Positions 15,961 to 28,079 of a stretch of 30,168 nt of DNA are shown one piece after another; the stretch's first letter is position 1; every line of letters begins with the position of its first letter. The notes below the pieces were generated by a model. The model worked only from the letters and a program-made list of their open reading frames with translations, did not search any database and had not been told where the DNA came from. Source of the stretch: Priapulus caudatus (Eukaryota; Priapulida; Priapulimorpha; Priapulimorphida; Priapulidae). The position numbers and the translations under genes were made by a program. The DNA is taken from positions 1 through 30,168 of the forward strand of contig NW_014578356.1 in NCBI RefSeq assembly GCF_000485595.1, written 5' to 3'.

Positions 15961-18900
15961 CCAGTATCAACATTGACCATCATCTAGTTGTGCTTCATGT
16001 CCGCTCTTCCTCCTTTAAGTTCGCAAGTTCTCTTCCCTTCGATACCTTTGGAAAAAAAAAATAAATACACATAGTTATCAATAATAGTCAAGTCATCCAC
16101 ATTAATGAATTAGTCCCGTATAGTTGTTGACGCATTAATTGCGGCTATTGGTGTCTCTACCCTTTTCTAAAGATCTCCAGAAGATTAAACTGCTGTATGC
16201 ACGGCATCTCTTAAAAGACAACATTCGATACTTCCTCATTGGTACCTTCCTTGCATCCGAGTAGCGCTGCGGGCCCTATCTGCGCTGGCATGCGCAGCTT
16301 CCACGAAGATAGACGCATATATTTCCCTATGATATGGATTGTGCCGAGTGATTCTCTGGAAAGCGAGCAGACAACCTTTCATTTTTCAAAATAGAAAATC
16401 AAAACATGATTGTTATGATATGTGTATAGAAGTTATTGCTTGGAAAATCTTTTTCGAAAGTAAATCATTGAGGAACCGTGAATGGAATTTTTCGGACAGC
16501 AAGTGTGTGGCACCAACCCGGCTGTCGTTCCAAGTGCTTTATTATACTTAATACAAACAAAAAAAACAGTTTTCAGTTGTTAGGTACTGGAAAGACCACC
16601 CTGCGTTCTTACTTAGTCTTTACTTATGAACAGAGGTAATAAATATATTTACTTTGAAAAAGCGAATATTAACTACCATCACAAATCCCTCCACGAAAAT
16701 CCCTCTCAGAATGCCAAAGGCATCTCCTCAGCCTGCCTTCATACATCCTCTCTCCTCGATTCAGTACATTTCAACGCACCAAGATACTCCCCCATATAAG
16801 CACATACTGTAATAATAAATCGTAAATTATTCGTTAGAATTCAGATCTTTTACTATATACAAAGATTAGATATTATATTACTATTTTGAAAAGCGAAATA
16901 TAATTAGCCTTATTACAATCCATCCATTCCATTCCCACTTGCTTCTTTGTATCAACCATTCACAAATTAATGAAATGCTGTCGGTCAAAACTCCCATTTT
17001 CTGCATCTCTCAAATAACTGTAAAGATATGAGATTTCCTATCAAACTCTAGTCCGGCAAAAGATATAATCCAAGCAAAGATTTAAAATCAATTTACGTAA
17101 GTTGCCTTAATCATACTCAAAAACAATTCTTCGATGAACCATCTTGTATCTTAATCAATAACCTCTCTAATTAAAGGAAGGCGTTGATCATTAATCCGCG
17201 TAGCTGGGGCGATACGCGTATCATTGTCCGATTCTCGTATTACGAATCATACTGAAAGCATGAATATTCAGTACTTTCTGCCATCTTCCAATATCCCTTA
17301 CATCGTCTCTCGTACGCGAGAAATGTTCCTCCTGATCTTAATGGATGATTCTTGATAACAGCCTATTCCGACGTGTACTTCACGGCCCATTAATGGACCA
17401 AGAAATTTTTGTGCCCTGACATCGGTGAAGATTAAAACCTTATGGGTAATACTCACGAATTGTCAATCTCTCTTCGAATGCACAACTAAACCAGGCGCGA
17501 CTGGCCATACCGAGCAGTGGCTTTCGAAAAACATCCTCCAAGACAAATTTTCCTTGACAAAAACTTTCATAAATGTCCGAATAGGGTTACTTCTAGCCTT
17601 CTCCTCAGGATGGTTCTTCCTAGATGAACAAAATGAACCCCATCCTCGATTATCCACAAGCAAAGTTTTTGCTTAAGTCCACTATTCGGTTCGTTGCCCG
17701 ATTTAGCACATAAGCCATTATTGGTTCCCAGTCAAGTCGATTTGCATCAACGTCTTTTCTTCACAGTCAATTCGTGAGATATTGCATCTCTTCTATACCA
17801 TTCCTTCAAACAATTGTTGAAGTTTCCAGTGATTATATCTCTTCTTGTTCTCCTCGTCTCGCCGAAGCTCGCCAAGCGACTGAAGTCAACACTCAACAGA
17901 AATTCTCTACAAATCAACATTTTCGTATATTGTTAAAGAACAACATTATTGCTATCTGATAATCCCCATTATTTCCATTCTTCTAAATTAAGATTGCATA
18001 ATTCTCAAAGATAATATGTATCGGTCATCTACTCTATAGCTTAAATCATTACAAATAATCAAACTATCTACTGGACTTGTTGTTAACTTGACATATTCTT
18101 GCTAAAACCAATGTGTGGCACTCTTTACAGCAAAGGTCTTCACACGGTCATGTCAGCAGTATCAATCTGTAATTACAATCATTTGCCATGCATCAATATA
18201 TACTCATGCACCATACAAAACAATTATTTCTTCTTAAATATTTAGCCTGTAATATCTCTCACTACTTATTCAATTCCCCTCACATAACATTGACTAAATC
18301 CAAGGATAAATTTGCTTAATATTCTCACTACTAACTCCCAGCCTCCATTTTCAGTTTTCTGCTGTGCAGTTCCACTTTGGGTTGATATCTGCGCTCCATT
18401 CTTTTCCTTGTTCCCCGGTATGGTATTTTTTAGTTTTTGTGTCTCCTTTCCGCTTGTTTCCCTCGGTTTTTCTTTCTGTTTTTCTCACGTCAAGCTGATT
18501 GCAATCCTTCCTCGATGCCCCATCCACCATCCTTGTGTCTTATTCTATGAAGACTGTTTCCAAACACAAAATTTCTTGTAGGTGTTCTACTTTTCAAAGA
18601 ATGAACCTTCCTGACATCTAATGCATAATGATCCTTTTCTCGATTTCTCTCTGCTAACTTGCATCCATGTTTTCTTTACAGAGTCCCAAACCGTACCAAA
18701 AGATACTAGCTTTTGCTTATATTTCTAATTTGTTGCTCTGTTACTGTTGGCTGAAGTCTTGGCCGTGGCTTCTATCGTTTAGAAACTGCAAAAACGACAC
18801 TTGCAGTTGTCTGATTCTGCAAACTCCAATCCCCGTCTGCATTGTCATTCTCTAGCCAGTCAATTCACTCGTAGATTGAACCTTATCTGGCACTTTCCGC

Positions 18901-21900
18901 ACTTCTTTGTTTTCGCATTTTCACCAATTGGCATCCTCGAGTTCTTTCCGTGTCAGATGCAGTTACTCTCGACTCCACCACCTCTCAGTTCAGCATTGAT
19001 AATTCATGGAGCTATCAATCGTCAGAAATGCAATTCCCACAATTCATTTTTTGGCATGTTCAATGAGCAAATCTTCTTCTAATTCATTTTTGGTTCGTTA
19101 GGCTGCTGGTAGTTGCTTCCATCTGGTGCATCCTAGCCTAAGCGATGATGCCTACAGGCACAGCACAGTACCTCACCTTTTTGTTGAATTCTAAATGAGC
19201 TTCGGAGGCATAGTTGCAATGAAGTGCAATTACATTCGAGTCTGACATTCTTCGAAAACTATCTTCAGTAGAATAAGTGTCCCCTTTGTCTCTTGGTCAA
19301 CTTCTTCCCACTGTAACAGACTTTAACATAGATGTGTCCTGTTTAGATACAATACTTACACCGATTTTAGTTCAATATATCATTTATTCTACAACAATCT
19401 CCACCTAACCTAAACAACAATTGAGTGATGTATTTCAAAAAGTCTTCTTTTTATGATCCTGCACTATTGCACACAATCAAATATTCCCTATGATGTAAAG
19501 CTGAAGTTTATATATATTGGTTCACATATAACATTTGATTATTTGTAATTAATTGACAACATTACATTCAAATGTATTGCACGTCTATGCATTCCTTGAA
19601 TCTGTGGCTCGATCCCATTCAAGCTCCCCATTAGTTTGCACAACTGATCCTGCGCACCTTGGCATCTGTCAGTCTTTTCTCACAGAAGCCCATTCTTACC
19701 CTATAGAGATTTATTTTGATTTGATTTACCAATTTTGCGTGAAAAATTCAGATATTCTTGACCACTTTTATTAATAATGTTTTTGCACCTACATTTTATT
19801 GTATTTTCTGTATACAATGCTGTAGTCTATCTGACATGATACAAAAAGTTTCCAACTTCACAGCCGCAATCTATGAAGATCAATGTAAATTCTATGACAC
19901 AATGTTGTTCTAGGAGTTCATTGATTCTATTTTGGTATCTGTACTTATACAAAGTAAAATCATTTACTCGGAACAATAGTGAACACCGACATTAACTTTC
20001 TGTTTTTTTGTTACAGCTTAACAATGATGATCCGATATATGGGGAATATTTAATCTTGGGAAGTTTTTTTTTTTTGTTGTTCATTTTTTTTTTTTTTCTT
20101 TTTCTTCACAGTTTGAGAGTGCTTCTCCACCAGCCCTGGATGCTAATGCTCCATAAAGCCAGGAACAATATAGTATGTATTATTAGATCTTTTTAGCCTT
20201 TCTGAAAACTTCCTGGACCAGTCAAATCACTGAATCTTCAGTTACCGATGACCTCCATACTGACTTGATTGAAGGATTGTCAGGCTGACATTTCTGTACT
20301 ACAAACATGCCCTTTCAATTAAACCTTTTGGAAGATGTCCTAGCAGCTTTACTCATCTATACAGTAGACTCATTGTTCTGATTTGATTATTTTTCTCCTC
20401 TGATGTACCCAATCACTCTCTTGCTGTTGACTCCGCAACAGTAATTGTCAAAAGAGTCGTTAACTGTATCTCACCTCAATGGTCTGATTAATTGTAACAG
20501 GTATTCCATGGCTGATGGGGGACTTTTGAACAGGTATTTTGGGAAAAAATGTATCATACAATTGCTCTGCAACATTTTCTAATATTGGTAACAATTAAAA
20601 AAACGTTGGTATAAGCAAAATTAAATCACCAGGATCGAGTAGTGGCCATTCAGTTTGCATTTGTAATGTATTTTTTGACCAGACCTAATTATCCAAAATA
20701 TTCAATAAAAAAACGTTAAGTGAATTCTTGAAATTTGTGAGAGAGAAATTTTTCCACCGAGCATTAAGTCATGATAATCCTTGATATTCCTGGTTTTTCC
20801 AAATGATTGATAAGTTACAGCAGACCGCTGACTAAAATATGGGTCCATTATTCATAATATTCCTTTTTAAAATACAGCAAATTAATTGGATATATTACAA
20901 ATATGCCTGAAACACTCTCCCAGAACAAAACCTTATATTCATTAGCATAGACTCTACAGTCTCTTAACTAGCCGTATATAAAACAGTCAAGTATTCTGGT
21001 TGTTTTGGATAGTTAGGCATTCACAACTCGCCAGGATATTATTTTTCAACAATATTCTTCGACATAGTAGTGTCTCATGCATGTAAAGAAAATTGAATAT
21101 TCATCATTCCGAATGCCTCCATTGATATAATCTTTGAACTATTTGGTCTACTATTATATTTCTTCCTCTATCAATTCCTACAAGAAACTTAACAGTAAAT
21201 TTGATTGAACTGTTTAATAACGCTCCCTCTGCTGGGTTTGGTCAATGTAAGCAAACTGATAGGTTAATTCGACAACTAAAATTTCAAATGCAGAGTCTGC
21301 CGAGAACTGTGAGAGGCCCGGTTGCCAAGCAGACAGAAGATTGTTAATTCCCGAATTTATCTTTGAATTTAATCTGACCAATTTCCATATACCCTACCGC
21401 GACACAAGGCAATACCTTCGCCGTGAATAGCCTAACGACCAGTCCAATTCCAATTCGCAACAGATTCGTTTTGATTATGTTATTCAAAGCCAATATCGCA
21501 TTTCGTAATCAACTGCTCCCTACTCATGCAATTTGTCTGCTTATATGGTGAGACACATGGCTACTAGACACCCCCTTCCAGAATAATCATTTGCTATTTT
21601 CAATATTGAAATGACGCTTTCGCGTGCATCTGGCATTGCTAAATTTACTTTATACCATGCATGCTGGAGAAAAAACTAATGAAACCACAAATGTGTTACT
21701 TGAAATTGTTTTGCTCATAAGGTTATGAAAATGAGCCATCCGTTTCCACTGCAGCTGAGACGCACGTGCAAGAACACTTGTCACCCCAAACATCCATGAT
21801 GGTACGCAGATTTCAATCACTACTTACATGGCGCGAGTGTTTTTATAGTTTTGTGCGAGCCTACTGTGAAGATCCAAACGTTGTCTTGTTGCATCGCCTT

Positions 21901-22100
21901 CCTAAAGTCCATCACTGACGCATTCCCAGAATCCCCCGATTGTACGGCGTTTGCGAAAACACATTTGGCACAGCCAAAAACATCTCTAGCAATATAAAGT
22001 CTACTAGCTTTACATGATGTTCACCATTTTTCAGTGCATTACCGTTACATAGACTCAGAGAAGCAGACTATTGAAATAAGCCTGACAAGACGGTTGTGAT
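15961..22100. other. AT-rich gene-poor interval
   Basis: No convincing gene. The plus strand is T/C-rich over long stretches. Weak items: a 59-codon minus-strand ATG frame at 18351-18530 with Lys/Glu/Thr-rich translation; two acceptor-like sites with short open tails at about 20018 (LNNDDPIYGEYLILG) and 20110 (FESASPPALDANAP then stop) in a T-rich area; and many chance frames of 60-90 codons. I see no RNA genes or tandem arrays. Confidence 0.5.
21498..21577 (+). repeat. Diverged direct repeat, copy 1
   Basis: GCATTTCGTA...CAACTGCT.CC through CTTATATGGTGAGACAC and GACACCCCCT recurs at 23493-23573 in the same orientation. It is non-coding and probably a fragment of an old element. Confidence 0.7.
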
Positions 22101-22119
22101 GCGCTTTCGCCTGTCCACT

Positions 22120-22802
22120 GTTTTCACCTCTGGTATTGTGCTTGCATCTCTAGATTCTGACCTGGGCGTTTTATCTCTTCTAAGTTGGTGTTAGTACCTT
22201 TGAATCTGAAATTTCTGCATGTAGTTGTTCGAGTGATTGTGCTGACAATGTGCGTTGGCAGTTTCGTAGAACATCTATCTTGTTCCCTATCCGAATAGGT
22301 AACTCTTTCCTTATTTAAAACCGCGATGAGACCTAGTCCTTGCTGCATGTCGGAGCCATTATTTGACTAATTGTTCCAGCCTTGACCTGGGACACTCGAC
22401 ATGCTCGCTTCAAATAGCGTGCTGCAGATTTCTCTATCAGCATCAAAGTTCCTTGATTTCATGTTTCGGTGTTTCGGAGCCTGAGGTTGCTCACCTTGTT
22501 TGATTGCGCAATTCCATTTTGTAGTTTGTGCCAGCTCTTACTAATACTTAGTAAACTCAGCTGTGTTGAAAGTCCTCCAACCTACCAAGGCTCAGTTTTT
22601 CGCACTTAGTACTCCAAACCATGGACCCAAACCAGTGTTCCATATGTTTGTTCTTGTCATTCCTGAGGTGGCTTACATTAACGGTAAAATTTACATTGTC
22701 ACCAACAAGTCGGAATTTCTTCCCTTGCTTCAAGGAGGCAACAAGCTCATCCTTGAAGTGCCTGTATCTCCCATGACGATCTGATGCACATGTCGGATAC
22801 AC
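22120..22802 (-). pseudogene. Decayed minus-strand coding fragments of an uncharacterised family
   Basis: The minus-strand stretch from about 22784 to 22557 reads RHFKDELVASLKQGKKFRLV, then GDNVNFTVNVSHLRNDKNK, then HMEHWFGSMVW. This has the look of a GDN-x-(D/N)...R-x-D-x-x-N...H-W-F motif that I recall from large uncharacterised, transposon-like invertebrate proteins (possibly of the DUF6589 type; from memory, not searched). It ends in TGA after LEDFQHS. The next frame continues LSISKSWHKLQNGIAQSNK to a GTGAGC donor near 22495, suggesting a frameshift. Further open pieces lie downstream (SAARYLKRACRVSQVKAG near 22430; a 74-codon frame at 22124-22348). I take it as one broken gene, not a working one. 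Confidence 0.4.
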
Positions 22803-24399
22803 AAACCCAAGAATCTAAGTGTATCATAACCACACTGTAAGAAAGTACAATATTTGAATGTAAATACACAAACATATCAAAGGAAATACTAAAATAATTA
22901 TAACAACGTAACTGTTTATAACCAAAATTTTACGATGAGCCATTCCATTCAAATTGAGTTATGAGAATTGGGGTATAAACGCTCATAAACATTGTAGTCA
23001 TTAGAGCCAGAGAGCATGGTTATTGATGAAAATAACATGAATTCCAAAATCCTGTATACCTCTATCGTTGGATATCTAACAAAGCACTAGACAGTAACAC
23101 CTATCTGAACATCTTTACAAGTCCCAATATGCAAATATATTCTAATAAACATCTCTAATTCTATTATGTCAACTTAGCGTTTAATAACCAAATAATACCA
23201 TGGTCACTCGACTTCCGCTCCAGGGCAGTCCATCGATTCAATTCACTGAAATTTCTAAACGGGTTCAATGGAAACGACAAAACAATTTTCTTCACATTCT
23301 TACCAATAAATATTTTTACCGAAATAGGTAATAGCCAATAATATCCACTTTACTCTAGGTCACTACACATTTCGTTTCCGCAAATCTTTTTATATGATTC
23401 TGAAACTATCCAAAAATAGAAATAAGCCATTAAATCTAATCATCAATTTATTTAAGGTGTGTCTCTGTGACGTCTCAATCTGTGCAATAGCTGCATTTCG
23501 TAGACTCAACTGCTTCCCACTCTGTCGCAGTGGTCTCTTATATGGTGAGACACCTGCGCACTGACACCCCCTGCATAAAACGGAAACACTAAGAGCCAGC
23601 TGTAAGGGTTCACCACGTGAAGGGGGATAAATAGATTGTAGTCATGACGAATACACGTTTTGTCCAACTTAATCTTTTCAACCGCGTTCATACAGTCACA
23701 GTGCCAGTCTTGAACGCCACCACAGAGCCATCTATACGCCAAGCGAACAAAATCTTAAACTCTCATAATAGAACAAATCCAACCCATAAGTCATAACATA
23801 CCCAGGGGAGATAACACGAACAGGAATGGTCGATAAAAAATAGTAATTCTATATTCATCGCAACATACTAAATAGTTACAACAATCCACAATTAGCCATC
23901 AAGAAACAAGATATATCAACTATATAACCAAAAAGAAAGCCATATTCAAGGATCCTTAAAGCAGATAGTGACTTTAGAGTTACACCAAACTTTAGAATCA
24001 TACATCACAATCACATCACACCTGATAATTATCACTCCTCTCTGTTGTTCTTCATGAATCAAATCAGTTGGTGATAGGACGTTTTAGTCAGCATGTCCAT
24101 CAGATAATTCACTTCAACAACTCTGACGAAGATTGTTTCCCCCCCCCCTGTCCAAGTACACCTCATTTATTTCACCATTTTACACTGACAGCATTTGGCG
24201 TTATCATCAATAAAACACAATGTCACGCTTTTTGTAATGTTCTCTTCTAGCTGATACCCACTGTGTGTCGTGGTGACAATTTCTGGATGTTGTCTCATCC
24301 CACTGTTTCCAAAACCCATCACATGGAATTACAGAGATCGCGTCGCTTACGGGTATTGCCAAATGTTAATCTCACAGGGTACTTGTGGACGGTTCCCTT
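22803..24399. other. No supported gene
   Basis: AT-rich DNA containing the second copy of the 80-bp repeat and a C11 run near 24140. The minus-strand frame at 23506-23742 overlaps that repeat and is not accepted. Confidence 0.5.
23493..23573 (+). repeat. Diverged direct repeat, copy 2
   Basis: Partner of 21498-21577. The core TTATATGGTGAGACAC is identical. Confidence 0.7.
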
Positions 24400-24525
24400 C
24401 AAAACCTGGAACCGTCCAGAACCTGGACCGTCAAAACCTGACCGTCAGAACTGGACCCGTCAAAACGCTGACCCGTCCAAAACCTGACGCGCAAAATCTG
24501 GACCGTCAAAAAAAAAAACCTGACC
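24400..24525 (+). repeat. Degenerate 15-bp minisatellite block
   Basis: Eight or so units of the AAAACCTGGACCGTC family with single-base gains and losses, ending in an A11 run. The order of variants near 24483-24505 mirrors that at 10390-10412, indicating a common ancestral array. Confidence 0.8.
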
Positions 24526-24791
24526 CCCCCATCAGTTGTCACCGAACCAAAATGTTATAAAACCGTCGCAGTCTGTCCACTTTTACTCTCGACATGTGCA
24601 CTTTATCTTTCTTTTGTACGTTTGTAAGAACTTTCTCCGCTGTTTCTGCTACTATTTATGCTAAACTAAACTACGATAATTAAATAGCCATCCCCACTGA
24701 CTATCCTAATGCCATCGACAATTACGCCGTTACTCATCGACTCTATAACCTCGGGGGGGCAATCTGAATTTAGATATTTCTCACCTGAATT

Positions 24792-25241
24792 TTGAGTAAC
24801 TTGAAAAACCTGCCTGGCCCAAATTACACCGGCGATAGAAGTACGGGATCTATTCCAGCGTCCGACCTACCTTACTTAGTAGTAGGTAATACTCAACAGT
24901 ATATGAAAACCGACGTACACGCCCGCATCCTCACCTCATCATCCATACAATCGAAGCATTCCCTGCCCGCACAAACACAAAACCCACCACGCTTTCCGAA
25001 TCACCACGTGGGCCGCCGAACGTATACCAGCTTCAACCGCCATGCATTCGCGCCCCTCACACATCTTTTTTCTCACTCACAGGAAACGCATCCATTCCTG
25101 GAATACGACGGCTATTTGACTGCTGATGAGGTCGAGCTTCAGAATAAAATTCTACACAAACTACTAGTCAATAATCCAATACCCTCGCGTAAACTAAACT
25201 CTCTGCGACACACTCCTCAGAACCAGGTCGGGAAAGCGTGA
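24792..25241 (+). other. Unidentified 149-codon open frame
   Basis: The frame is open from a stop before 24792 to TGA at 25239-25241; the first ATG is at about 24903. The translation is Pro/His/Thr-rich early, then has a better-ordered end (THPFLEYDGYLTADEVELQ, KILHKLLVNNPIPSRK). There are weak exon signals only. It could be the last exon of an unknown gene or part of a repeat, since minisatellite and dispersed-repeat sequence lies on both sides. No domain recognised. Confidence 0.3.
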
Positions 25242-25541
25242 GGTGTGTGGCAAAAAAAATCCTTCACGAGTGAATTGGCCTTGATCACCGACCAACTGCA
25301 TGTCGTCACTCTTTCCCGCAGTTTCCCCTTACCTCCTGCCCATCCCATCCCTCTCATTCATTTCCTTCCTCCCCCGACAAACATAGCGACTAAATTTAAA
25401 CTGGAAAGATTACTTTATTAGTGTTTTAGTCATGCGGTTATGGGGCTTGCCCCATTAAGTGTTTTACTGTTGCAGGTAGGTTATCGTGTATAAGTTTCAT
25501 GTAATTCTTAGGCGGATGCTTCTCCCCTACCACTGGATCCC
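25242..25541. other. No gene seen
   Basis: Pyrimidine-rich then AT-rich sequence. A short GGGGCTTGCCCC palindrome lies at about 25441-25452. Confidence 0.4.
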
Positions 25542-25644
25542 CTGTCCCTTTCTGTGAGCGTAAGGCGCAGAAGAACCAGTAAGCTTACTACACTTCATAC
25601 TGCGGGGGTATTTGAAAAAACAATGATAACTATACCTAACTTAT
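25542..25644 (+). repeat. Dispersed repeat arm, inverted partner of 15063-15158
   Basis: The match starts in CCCCTGTCCCTTTCTGTGAG, continues through GCGCAGAAGAACCAGTAAGC and ends at GATAACTATACCTAACTTAT. Two inverted minisatellite units follow directly. Confidence 0.85.
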
Positions 25645-25646
25645 CT

Positions 25647-25679
25647 GACGGTCCAGGTTCTGACGGTCCAGGTTTTGAC
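25647..25679 (-). repeat. Inverted minisatellite units
   Basis: GACGGTCCAGGTTCTGACGG and a second unit are the reverse complement of the AAAACCTGGACCGTC family, placed directly after the repeat arm. Confidence 0.85.
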
Positions 25680-26575
25680 AGGGAGCCGTGTAATTCTGCT
25701 GCTCTTTGTTCTGTGAAAAATACCAGTTAAAACGATACCGTATGCAATTTGTAAATAATACACCACATCATTATATGTACGTAGACTTCGGAAGTGGATC
25801 TGCAACATAAGAAGAGCCGACCTTGACGGGTTAAAATACAGCCAATGCAAATATCTGCTAATTTGCGAGAATCATTTGGAGGCATCTCAATTTATGTGTC
25901 CAGCTGACAAGGGTAAAAATCACTGGCTGCTTTGAAATATGATGATGCACCTATTTAAAAATACAACTATTATTAGTATGGGAAATTAGTAAAAAACATT
26001 GCTTTCTCTGCTTCTCGTCGTGTGACGCATGGATGTTTATACATATACCAGGCTTAATTTCATGAAATATACATAAACAGAAAATAAGTTTGAGAGATAT
26101 TCACTGCTCGCCACTGAAGTATATTATTATAGCTTATGACAATATCAAAACTAAACCAACACATGCTGAATAATTTTGCTAATAAAAAATTCAAACTCTG
26201 TATTTTACTTTATTTTCCATAATTCCTTCACCCTATCCCTTCCACCTTTATTAAAAACACAAGGGCAAGTCAAAAATTTAAGAGGCTAAGAAAGGATGCA
26301 GTTCCATCTCTGATAGAAGTCAGTAACCTTCCTGCAAAAGTGACCTCTAGCAGACCTCCAAGAAAGATAGTGCAGCCGATTGACTCAGCATGTTCAGGTC
26401 CTGCATTAAAAAGAAGGAGAGGTACATGTGCATGTATATCAAATAGTGCAAAATCTTACTTCGCACCAGTAAGAATACTGCAGAAGTGTGTTTAAAATCT
26501 CGTTGTTTCCTTAATTACTCTCATGTATATCATACTTAATTACTTGAAATCTAAATCTAATCATTACTGTTATAG

Positions 26576-27378
26576 GAGAAAATATTGCTGACTGCTATAA
26601 TGACCATGCAGAGGACCCAATAAAGAGATCAGCTGATCACAGCTATGACTATCGCATGCCACGTGCAACGGCAAAAAATAGCCCTAGAAAAATGAAGTTG
26701 ACAAATACAGTCAACAAATACCGTGTCAAGATTGCCAGGTTGAAGAAAAAAATTGCAGCTACTGATAGAAAAATACCCACAATAAAGGCTGTCATTAAAG
26801 CTGTTTCCAATTACTTGACGGGCCAATCATTAGACTTCTTCGTCTCACAAATAAAAATGTCAAAGTTAAAAAATAATCAGAGGCTGTGGAACAGTGAAGT
26901 AAAGCTGATGTGCTGGGCAATTTATTTCCAGAGCCCCAGGACATACAGGTTACTGTCTAGGTTATTTCGCTTACCAACACCTCGCACGCTGCGTAGGCTT
27001 TTTGAAAAAATGAAAATTCGTCCAGGTTTTTCTGAACATTTTACCGAACTGCTCAAAGAACGTGTTAGCCACATGACACAACTTGAAAAGCAATGTGTTT
27101 TGAGTTTTGATGAGATGACCTTGAAAACCGCTTTTAATTATGACAAATGTGATGACAGCGTTCATGGGTATGTGGACTTTGGGAATGCTGGTAAACAGAA
27201 GGAAGTAGGCAATCAAGCACTCGTCTTCATGGTAAAGGAACTGTTCCACAACTGGAAACACCCAATTGAATTTTTCATAGCACACAACTGTACATCAGGT
27301 GAAATGTTGAAATGTCTGTTGAATGATGTGTTAGATGTTGCCACTTACACTGGGTTGAACAGAGCTGTAAGTTTGTGA
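26576..27378 (+). pseudogene. Longest open exon of the P-like transposase
   Basis: This exon is 267 codons, open from the TATAG acceptor to the TGA at 27376. It includes a basic coiled coil (KYRVKIARLKKKI), the N-terminal transposase region (YRLLSRLFRLPTPRTLRRLF) and the catalytic FDEM. The frame is lost by one extra base near 27370, exactly at AGTTTGTGACC. Six bases in this area (GTAAGT) look like a donor, but conserved coding resumes at once, so an indel explains it better than an intron. Confidence 0.8.
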
Positions 27379-27776
27379 CCAAGGTCCTGCTAATCAGTCG
27401 CTGTTCAGAATGTTGAATGTGTCACCAGAAAAGCCTTACTTTGATCATATGAGCGCTGGCAAAGTATATACACTATTTGACCCTCCCCATCTGCTTAAAA
27501 GTATCAGAAACAATTTACAGGCTCATGATTTCATTGTAGAAAATCAGCGTGTCTCGTGGCATACATAAAAGATTTCTACATTAAGGATTCAAGCAGTAAA
27601 CTGGATTAAGGCTTGCCCCAAAGTTAACAAAGAAACACGTTGTGGCACAACCTTTTCTAAAATGAAAGTAAAGCTCGCAGTTCAGGTTTTGAGTCACACT
27701 GTATATGCTGGTATACTGGCACATGTTTTTTTTTTTTTTTTTTTTTTTTAATATTTCTTTATTTCTTCCACTCATC

Positions 27777-27943
27777 CATACAAATACATTCCATACAAAT
27801 ACATAGATACAAGTACATACTATTCAAGTTCATACAAATCCAAACATTCCATACAAGTACAATTCATATAAATACACATATAATATATATTTAATGAGTG
27901 GAGGTTTTAATGAAATATGAGAGAGAAAGAGAGAGATAGAAAT

Positions 27944-28005
<62 letters not shown>

Positions 28006-28012
28006 GAGTAGA
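27777..28012. repeat. LINE 3' UTR repeats: ATACAAATACATTCC-type units and GA microsatellite
   Basis: Several imperfect ATACAAATACAT units (about 27777-27885) precede a long, slightly interrupted GA run (about 27918-28000). Both lie inside the LINE between ORF2 and the poly(A) tail. The Arg/Glu open frame at 27917 is just the microsatellite. Confidence 0.8.
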
Positions 28013-28079
28013 AACAAGATGGGGGGAGGCACCTGGTTTTATACTTTGTGGTCACAAAGCTTGACCTTTGATGTTGATA

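Noticed and set aside
24270-24560. 96-codon frame with Asp/Arg/Gln repeats
   Set aside because: It is the minisatellite read in one frame.
15063-25644. Inverted arms as Polinton or other giant transposon TIRs
   Set aside because: No target duplication beside the arms, and no polymerase, integrase or capsid frames inside.
27367-27372. GTAAGT as a splice donor in the P-like transposase
   Set aside because: Conserved coding (VCDQGPAN) resumes immediately in the next frame, leaving no room for an intron; an indel is simpler.
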